Assembly: GCF_036985595.1 (NCBI RefSeq)
Contig: NZ_BTPU01000016.1
Coordinates: 1 to 40,033, forward strand
Reading direction: 5' to 3'
Source: Vallitalea maricola
GTDB lineage: Bacteria; Bacillota; Clostridia; Lachnospirales; Vallitaleaceae
DNA length: 40,033 bases
This document shows, in pieces, positions 34,431 through 40,033 of the stretch (the first letter of the stretch is position 1; each line of letters opens with the position of its first letter). The notes under the pieces were generated by a model that ran no database searches, was not told the origin of the DNA, and was given only the letters and a program-made list of their open reading frames with translations. A program made the translations under genes and the position numbers.

Positions 34431-35261
34431 TCATACAAAGGAATACCATTCATCCAACCAAGGCTCGTTTCCATATTTTAATTGTATTTGATTCTTTAAA
34501 TCAGTTATTATGCTTTCAGCCAATACATATTGACTATATTCATCAAGTTCTTTATCTACCTGTAATGGAATACTGTTATTTATAATATTCTTACCTAATT
34601 CCTTGATTTTATTTTCATTTCTATTGCCAAATTCAGTTTGCTTCAAATAGTAAAACAGCCATTTATCGTGGGGATAAGTTTTCTCATCTATCAAGTAGCT
34701 TAGTTGACATATCAGCCTAATTATTTTTGAACAATGAAGAATTACAGATAACTCATCACCTCTTTTTAATGGATGCCTTAACCAATCTAGAGTTAATTGT
34801 AAGCTTAAATATTTTTCCTTTATATCAGTTATCATATCTTGAAATACATAATTATTATATTCCTCTACTATTCCACTGAATCTATTTAACTCATCATGGA
34901 GTATAATTATATTAGTGTATTCCCATATCTGTGGATAATTCTTCTCCTTAAAATATCCTATCAGATCATCATATGACTCAAGATTGTAATGTCCAATCCA
35001 TTCAGGCAATGGTAAAAAGATTCCATCTTCTCTTGATATTAATCCTTCGTCATAATAATCCTTCACTATTCTATCTAATATATTCTTGTCACAGAAAAAC
35101 ACCAAGTCTATATCAGAATACTGATCAGAATTACCTCTAGCAGTACTTCCTTTGAGAACAAGTGCTAATTCATACCAATACTTACTTAGAATATGATGTT
35201 TTGATAACTCATTACAATAGTATTTCGCTTTTTCAAGAAGTTCACTACTTCTATAATTCAA
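34431..35261 (-). CDS. Nucleotidyltransferase-domain protein
   Basis: The 276-residue protein has the polymerase-beta-like nucleotidyltransferase motif LVLKGSTARGNSDQYSDIDLVFF (about 31-53), with GS and the DxD metal ligands. The helical remainder resembles aminoglycoside adenylyltransferase-like proteins. It could transfer a nucleotide to a small molecule or protein; antibiotic resistance cannot be concluded. The start is TTG at 35261 with AGGGGGG 7 nt upstream. It lies 72 bp upstream of the mannosidase gene on the same strand, without a terminator between them, so cotranscription is possible. A terminator separates it from the AEC gene. Confidence 0.75.
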   Translation of the reverse strand: MNYRSSELLEKAKYYCNELSKHHILSKYWYELALVLKGSTARGNSDQYSDIDLVFFCDKNILDRIVKDYYDEGLISREDGIFLPLPEWIGHYNLESYDDLIGYFKEKNYPQIWEYTNIIILHDELNRFSGIVEEYNNYVFQDMITDIKEKYLSLQLTLDWLRHPLKRGDELSVILHCSKIIRLICQLSYLIDEKTYPHDKWLFYYLKQTEFGNRNENKIKELGKNIINNSIPLQVDKELDEYSQYVLAESIITDLKNQIQLKYGNEPWLDEWYSFV

Positions 35262-35287
35262 AATACATCCCCCCTAGTGAAAAAAAT

Positions 35288-35340
35288 ATTCTCCAATATA
35301 AGAAAGACACTTATATATGCCTTTATTATATTTGGAGAAT
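35288..35340 (-). terminator. Terminator of the AEC transporter unit
   Basis: A 14-pair stem with one bulge (ATTCTCCAATATAA with TTATATTTGGAGAAT) and a loop of about 25 nt is followed on the minus strand by ATTTTTTT. It ends the AEC unit just before the nucleotidyltransferase start. Confidence 0.7.
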
Positions 35341-35415
35341 GCTATCAATAAAATATTTATATTAGACTATTATTTAATATTTTCGGACATTTTGAAATTG
35401 GGTCATAAGATATTC

Positions 35416-36366
35416 TTAAGTCAATCCCACAAGTATATTGATACCCACTATTATACTGACTATAGAACAAACTGTAGTCAATATTATAATAGCCGCTGCC
35501 AATTGACTATCATTATCCATAGCATCAGACATTGCAAAACTACTAATTGCTGTAGGTGAAGCAAAAGCAATCAATATTATACCTAAGCTGTCACCTCTAA
35601 AACCTAAATAATAAGCTATTGTAAGCATTATTATAGGATTTACAATAATCTTTAGGAAAGTAACAATCAAAGCATAATTGAAGTTATCTTTAACCTTATC
35701 CCAAGAAAAGAATGCACCTATACAAATCAATGATAAAGGTAATGTTAATTGTCCAGTATATTCAATTGTGTTATGTATAAATGTGGGTATTTGTAAACGT
35801 AATGAAGCAAATATTAATCCAATAAATATAGAAATAATCAATGGATTTTTAGCTAGATTAATTAATGTCATCTGGACATTATTCTGAGATTCTTCTTTGG
35901 GCATAAAAATAGTAAGAGCTATAACAGCCATGATATTGTAAATTGGTACTAAAAAAGCTGTTAATAAAGCAGCTTTTGCCAAAGCTACTTCTCCAAATAA
36001 ATTCAATATTAATGAATATCCTATTATAACAAAATTAGTTCTTACTATGCCTTGTACAAAAGGTCCTCGTGCTCTGAAATCACGTACAATCTTTCCTGCT
36101 AATAGAATTGAAAGCAAAAAAAGAATTATATTGGTAATTGATAAAAATAATATTAAATTAACTATTTCGGAACTGAATAATTCTTCTGTATTGACTCCGC
36201 TGACACTTTGAAATATCATACATGGCAGACTTACTTTAAATACAATTTTAGTAGCTTTTTTTACAAATTCATCATTTATCAATTTTAATCTTTTTAATAT
36301 ATAACCTATCAATATCACTAAAAAAATAGGTAGTACACCATTAATGGTAAATATTATGTTATCCAA
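35416..36366 (-). CDS. AEC-family transporter (auxin efflux carrier type)
   Basis: The 316-residue integral membrane protein has about ten hydrophobic segments. It shows AEC/Mem_trans features: ILPIFLVILIGYILKRLKLI at the N-terminus and the broken-helix region LTLPLSLICIGAFF near 205-220, plus FASPTAISSFAMSDAMD near 270. Bacterial members move organic acids such as malate or malonate, usually as export or symport; the substrate here is unknown. The start is TTG at 36366, with AAGGAG 7 nt upstream. It follows an AraC regulator by 28 bp and is probably in one operon with it. Confidence 0.88.
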   Translation of the reverse strand: MDNIIFTINGVLPIFLVILIGYILKRLKLINDEFVKKATKIVFKVSLPCMIFQSVSGVNTEELFSSEIVNLILFLSITNIILFLLSILLAGKIVRDFRARGPFVQGIVRTNFVIIGYSLILNLFGEVALAKAALLTAFLVPIYNIMAVIALTIFMPKEESQNNVQMTLINLAKNPLIISIFIGLIFASLRLQIPTFIHNTIEYTGQLTLPLSLICIGAFFSWDKVKDNFNYALIVTFLKIIVNPIIMLTIAYYLGFRGDSLGIILIAFASPTAISSFAMSDAMDNDSQLAAAIIILTTVCSIVSIIVGINILVGLT

Positions 36367-36394
36367 TTTATTTCTCCTTACAACTAAAATCCAA

Positions 36395-37285
36395 TCAGAA
36401 ATTTATTATATTAATCCTAAATATTCCAGGAGGATACCCTTCTTCTCTTTTAAAAAACTGGCTGAAATAATACTCACTGGAAAAACCTAATTGTTCTGAG
36501 ATTTCTTTTACAAGTAAGTCAGTATTCTTAAGTAAATCTTTAGCCTTTTTCAGTTTTATTTTGTTAATATATTGTTTAGTAGATAAATCTGTTTTCTTTT
36601 TTATTATTCTATTTATCTGTTTTTCACTTAGATACATATAATCAGCTATATCCTTAGCGCTGACTTTATTACCAATGTTGTCAAATATATACTGGGTTAT
36701 TTGAGTAAATCGATAATCATCTTTTTTATGTTTTACTGGAACTTCATAATTATACTCTTTATTCCTACTTATCACTTGAACTGATGATATCATAATCAAG
36801 AGAATATAAAGTTGTATTTGATTATAGTAACCTATCTTCTCATAATATGCACAAGATAGCACTTTTTCAAATAAATTAATGATACCGTTATAGTCATTAT
36901 AGGCTTTACACTTATTATCATTAAGGAATTTGTATATTATTAAATCTTCAATGTTATTTTCATTATTTAATGAAACATGACAATTCATACAGTATTCTAC
37001 ATATTTGTTACCATCAACGTTGGTCTGTTCATGGTACTCACCAGGTTTAGTTATATAAAATTCACCTTTACCTATTTTAAATTCATATGTGTCCATTTTT
37101 ACTATTGACATCCCATCTGCAACAAAATGAAATTCATAAGCAGAATGAGTATGCCTAGCAATATTCCATTGACCTTCAACAGTCATAACTCTAAACCAAA
37201 ACATTTCAATGTCAAAAGAACCCTTAGAAAACTTCAAGTTTAATTGAGATAATTTTTTTGATGCTTTGGCAATATCGAATTTCAT
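36395..37285 (-). CDS. AraC-family transcriptional regulator
   Basis: The 296-residue protein has an N-terminal cupin-like sensor (IARHTHSAYEFHFVADG at about 38-54, GEYHEQ further on). Its C-terminal double helix-turn-helix (about 195-293) contains DIADYMYLSEKQINRIIKKKTD and ISEQLGFSSEYYFSQFFKREEG. It probably controls the adjacent AEC transporter gene, with which it appears cotranscribed, and possibly itself. Start ATG 37285 follows AGGAGG. The ligand is unknown, although the cupin type often binds sugars. Confidence 0.9.
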   Translation of the reverse strand: MKFDIAKASKKLSQLNLKFSKGSFDIEMFWFRVMTVEGQWNIARHTHSAYEFHFVADGMSIVKMDTYEFKIGKGEFYITKPGEYHEQTNVDGNKYVEYCMNCHVSLNNENNIEDLIIYKFLNDNKCKAYNDYNGIINLFEKVLSCAYYEKIGYYNQIQLYILLIMISSVQVISRNKEYNYEVPVKHKKDDYRFTQITQYIFDNIGNKVSAKDIADYMYLSEKQINRIIKKKTDLSTKQYINKIKLKKAKDLLKNTDLLVKEISEQLGFSSEYYFSQFFKREEGYPPGIFRINIINF

Positions 37286-37366
37286 GATATAACCTCCTAG
37301 TTTCTACATTAATATAAAGTAAATAACTCAACTTTCCCACTTCAATATATTATACAGGTAAGCTAA

Positions 37367-37798
37367 TTATATTTCCTTGCTTCTAACAATATTATTAGCT
37401 ATTGGTCTAAATTTCTTATCTCTCCATTTGTCTTCATTTGATCTAATAATCAAATATGAAATTGCTAAGAGAGCAAAACCACATATAACAGCTATTATCT
37501 CTACATTCTGCAAATGAAATGCATAAGATATTAAGTAACCTACTCCTAAACCAACAAATAAAAATATTAGTGGTACAGTATACATGATTAATACAGCTTT
37601 TAGAAAATTACTTTGTTCTAAGGAAATTTCTACTTCGTCTCCTTCTTTTGCATTACATATATTTTCAGCTTCAATAATCATATCTTTTGTCTCAAAACCT
37701 GCTGTACACGCTCTACACTTAGCACATGCTTCTCTTCTTTCAAGCTTTACTGTTACGTATTTTCCTGTTTCTTTTATAACAATGCCTGTTTCTGCCAT
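37367..37798 (-). CDS. RseC/SoxR-reducing family membrane protein
   Basis: The 143-residue protein has the RseC layout. An N-terminal beta domain carries cysteines in EACAKCRACTAG (Cys22, Cys25, Cys28), which could bind an Fe-S cluster or redox metal. Two membrane helices (about 65-87 and 92-113) and a basic tail follow. In proteobacteria RseC works with Rsx/Rnf electron transfer or sigma-E control; in Clostridia the role is not defined. Neither rnf nor a sigma factor gene is nearby, so it is an orphan here. Start ATG 37798 follows AGAGGTG. Confidence 0.88.
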   Translation of the reverse strand: MAETGIVIKETGKYVTVKLERREACAKCRACTAGFETKDMIIEAENICNAKEGDEVEISLEQSNFLKAVLIMYTVPLIFLFVGLGVGYLISYAFHLQNVEIIAVICGFALLAISYLIIRSNEDKWRDKKFRPIANNIVRSKEI

Positions 37799-37842
37799 AA
37801 TTTCACCTCTCTAAATATTATCTGATATATATAGCAAAAAAT

Positions 37843-37897
37843 AAAAATCCATTTACTTTATAGTATCAAAATGTTTACTATAAGTCTATGGATTTTT
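37843..37897. terminator. Long terminator hairpin after the second URO-D gene
   Basis: An outer 10-bp stem (AAAAATCCAT with ATGGATTTTT) continues into an inner stem (ACTTTATAGTA with TACTATAAGT, one bulge). On the minus strand it is followed by a T-rich tail including TTTTTT, so it ends the URO-D unit. Confidence 0.8.
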
Positions 37898-37929
37898 TTG
37901 TATTGCATATATTATTTATTTTTCATATA

Positions 37930-38952
37930 TTATATTTCAGTTGAAACTTCTTTTAATGCTAATATATTTTCTAATGGTACATCACTTTGCAATGCCTCAT
38001 GACTTGGAGATACAACAAATCCATCCCCAAATATCTTCTTAAGTCTTTTTACTTCATTAATGATATCATCTGGCGAAGCATTAGGTAATAAATCTTGAGT
38101 ATCTACACCACCTACAAAAATTATATCGTCCTTATACTTAGCTAACTCTTCTGCTGACATGCCTTTCGCTTTTGCTTGAAGTGGGTGTAAAGCATCCATT
38201 CCTGTACTAATCAAATCTGGTATTACCTTATATATGGAACCACATGAATGAAGCATTACCTTTAGATCATATTCTTTTCCTAGGCTAACTAATTTCTTAA
38301 AAGAAGGAAGAACAAATGTCCTGAACATATCCGGACTTATCAATAAGTCTAATTGACTTCCAAAATCATTGCCGAAAAAGAAACCAAAAAGTATGTCTTT
38401 ACCTTTACATGCTTCAAATATTCTTTTATTTGCCTCCAAGTAAAAATTAACTATTCTATCTGTTACTGCTTCAACTACTTCTGGCTCTGTATACATTTTT
38501 ATAAAATAATTTTCCATTCCAAAGAAGTCACATACTAAATGAAAAAACGGTGACCACATACCACCAAATACTGCTAAACCTTTTTCATTAGCTCTTGTAA
38601 TAATCTTAATATATTCATCTACATCAAGATATTTTGGATCCGGCCAAGGAATCTTATCTACATCTTCCAACTTGATATCAGCATATTTTCCGCCTTCACT
38701 TAATGTTTCTCTATGACCTATAACTGCTTCAAACATTCCTTCTCCACTAGGATGTTTCCATGCCATCCCTGCTGGAAGCCACACAAAATCATCATTGAAT
38801 TTCTCACTCAACAAGATTTGATCACCTGTAGGTATTCCAAAATATTCACAAACCGTTTTCTCAGTTTCTATAGTTGGATTACCCTTCCAAAATGGATTTC
38901 TATCAGTCTTCTCTCTATTAAAAGTTGCCCTTATACGCTCTTTCCCTGTCAT
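37930..38952 (-). CDS. URO-D/MtaA-family protein
   Basis: The 340-residue protein has the uroporphyrinogen decarboxylase/corrinoid-methyltransferase TIM-barrel pattern. MTGKERIRATFNREKTDRNP at the N-terminus and KVMLHSCGSIYKVIPDLI at about 231-248 are visible, with the zinc-type HxCG motif His235-Ser-Cys237-Gly. FVVSPSHEALQSDVPLENILAL near the C-terminus is also typical. The HxCG motif points to methyltransferase-like chemistry as in MtaA rather than haem synthesis. No corrinoid protein is nearby, so the methyl donor and acceptor are unknown. It is divergent from an AraC regulator 177 bp away, the same arrangement as at 13581-15716. Start ATG 38952 follows AGGAGG. Confidence 0.82.
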   Translation of the reverse strand: MTGKERIRATFNREKTDRNPFWKGNPTIETEKTVCEYFGIPTGDQILLSEKFNDDFVWLPAGMAWKHPSGEGMFEAVIGHRETLSEGGKYADIKLEDVDKIPWPDPKYLDVDEYIKIITRANEKGLAVFGGMWSPFFHLVCDFFGMENYFIKMYTEPEVVEAVTDRIVNFYLEANKRIFEACKGKDILFGFFFGNDFGSQLDLLISPDMFRTFVLPSFKKLVSLGKEYDLKVMLHSCGSIYKVIPDLISTGMDALHPLQAKAKGMSAEELAKYKDDIIFVGGVDTQDLLPNASPDDIINEVKRLKKIFGDGFVVSPSHEALQSDVPLENILALKEVSTEI

Positions 38953-39129
38953 TTTAATCCTCCTAATAATATATCTATTATAAGTAGTATAGATTATAAA
39001 AATACTCTTTCATATAGGTAAAACTAATGTAATGTTAAACAAAATTCAGATTGGATTGATTATATCTATTGACTTATATTTTTAAACAATCTATACTTTT
39101 TCTATGGTAATAAAAAAGAGGTGAATAAC

Positions 39130-39960
39130 TTGGATAAAATGATAAGCCATACAAAGATACTTAATCAAGTATTCGGAAGTGTTAAACCAAATTTTATCAA
39201 TGGCGGTTATACTGTATGTAATCATTTATGGTTTAGTAATAATTATTTATTTGAGTATGATAGTATAGGAATAGTATTAGACGGAAGTATATGGTTAAAA
39301 TACGATGATATAGATTTTGTTGTAGACAAAGGTGAATTATATTATTTTCCAGGAAATACAATACAGTCTTTTAAGATTCATAACTGTAAAAAGGCAATCA
39401 AGTATTGGTGTCACTTCACTGCTCAAATTGGAGAAAACTCTTTATTTGATATGGTCGAATATCCCACTAAGATCAAATGTAAAGATGTACATAAAGTTAT
39501 TAACATCTTTAAAGAAATGCTCAAAACATACCATAACGAATATATAGGAAATTCTTTTTATTATAATTCCAAATTATATGAACTTATACATGAATATATA
39601 TATACAGCTGGAAACCAGATAACTTTAAAGAAAAATCAACTATCTCAAGATATGTATACCATTAACGAATATATTGAAAAACATATCAGCAAGAACATAA
39701 CAGTAAAAGAATTAGCTGATCTGGCAGGTTTTAGCACCAATTATTTTATTGAGATATTCAAGAAATATTTTAACTTGACTCCCCTTCAATATATAATCAA
39801 TAAAAAAATAGTTCTGGCAAAATCATTATTAACCTGCACAAATATGTCAATAAAAGAAATAAGTATACATCTAGGTTTTTCTAGTCAAAATTATTTTTCA
39901 GAAATATTCAAAGCACAGACTAACTTTTCCCCATCCATTTATAGAAAATTGCAGATATAA
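39130..39960 (+). CDS. AraC-family transcriptional regulator
   Basis: This protein of about 276 residues has an N-terminal sensor domain (VDKGELYYFPGNTIQSF, about 65-81). Its C-terminal AraC domain (about 178-276) contains VKELADLAGFSTNYFIEIFKKYF and EISIHLGFSSQNYFSEIFKAQT. The start is uncertain. TTG at 39130 has GAGGTG 6 nt upstream and is preferred; GTG at 39121 would lie within that ribosome binding site, and ATG at 39139 is farther away. It is divergent from the URO-D gene at 37930 and probably controls it. Confidence 0.88.
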   Translation: MDKMISHTKILNQVFGSVKPNFINGGYTVCNHLWFSNNYLFEYDSIGIVLDGSIWLKYDDIDFVVDKGELYYFPGNTIQSFKIHNCKKAIKYWCHFTAQIGENSLFDMVEYPTKIKCKDVHKVINIFKEMLKTYHNEYIGNSFYYNSKLYELIHEYIYTAGNQITLKKNQLSQDMYTINEYIEKHISKNITVKELADLAGFSTNYFIEIFKKYFNLTPLQYIINKKIVLAKSLLTCTNMSIKEISIHLGFSSQNYFSEIFKAQTNFSPSIYRKLQI

Positions 39961-39964
39961 AAAG

Positions 39965-40025
39965 AAAGGTGCTGTCACATTCTATGGTAACCCATAATGT
40001 TACCATAAATGTAAGACAGCACTTT
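39965..40025 (+). terminator. Long terminator hairpin after the last AraC gene
   Basis: The outer stem AAAGGTGCTGTC with GACAGCACTTT (one bulge) and inner stem ACATTCTATGGTAAC with GTTACCATAAATGT (one bulge) form a long, nearly continuous hairpin 5 bp after the stop codon. The window ends shortly after. Confidence 0.75.
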
Positions 40026-40033
40026 AAAAATAT

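Noticed and set aside
34431..35261. Aminoglycoside resistance gene
   Set aside because: The nucleotidyltransferase motif is shared by many proteins; there is no mobile context or close motif match to known resistance enzymes.
1..40033. CRISPR arrays, tRNA or rRNA genes, complete insertion sequences
   Set aside because: No regularly spaced repeats, cloverleaf-like GC-rich segments, rRNA-like sequence or transposase genes with terminal inverted repeats were found by eye.

Overview
The window is AT-rich, gene-dense DNA of a Gram-positive, probably spore-forming anaerobe of the class Clostridia. The evidence is strong AGGAGG-type ribosome binding sites, frequent TTG and GTG starts, a lipobox-type solute-binding protein, YesM/YesN-type two-component regulation and a Ser-biosynthesis block of a kind seen in Clostridia. 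A Vallitalea- or Lachnospirales-like host is a guess from style; no marker gene fixes the genus.

Layout. 1-400: a structured non-coding RNA resembling the raiA motif. 408-1655: a small membrane protein, a short YidC/Oxa1-type insertase and a 54-residue ORF. 1681-5921: an accessory patch. It holds a decayed copy of the 3' end of a Cys-rich gene, two orphan genes (one secreted), the intact Cys-rich gene, and a large serine recombinase whose catalytic serine lies upstream of its first ATG. A short direct repeat flanks the recombinase, which separates the Cys-rich gene from the nearest promoter-like DNA. 6028-11342: thiolase and SDR reductase, then DUF1015, a SerA-like dehydrogenase and a class V aminotransferase, all on the minus strand. 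11597-13519: a small Cys-rich protein and an orphan protein with a C-terminal coiled coil.

13581-15716: a URO-D-family protein with a divergent AraC regulator. 15857-21896: a minus-strand operon encoding an MFS exporter, a GNAT acetyltransferase, a LuxE-type acyl-protein synthetase and a LuxC acyl-CoA reductase fused to a PaaK/CapK-like adenylating domain. This is a fatty-aldehyde module without luciferase genes.

22217-34359: a carbohydrate locus. YesM/YesN-type sensor and regulator face divergently away from a three-gene ABC importer, followed by DUF624 and a GH130 phosphorylase; a GH38 alpha-mannosidase lies beyond the regulators. Together they suggest import and phosphorolytic or hydrolytic breakdown of mannose-containing oligosaccharides. 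34431-40025: a nucleotidyltransferase, an AEC transporter, an AraC regulator, an RseC-like protein, and a second URO-D protein with its own divergent AraC regulator.

Most transcription units end in recognisable stem-loops. No tRNA, rRNA, CRISPR array or complete insertion sequence was seen. All family calls come from reading motifs; no database search was run.
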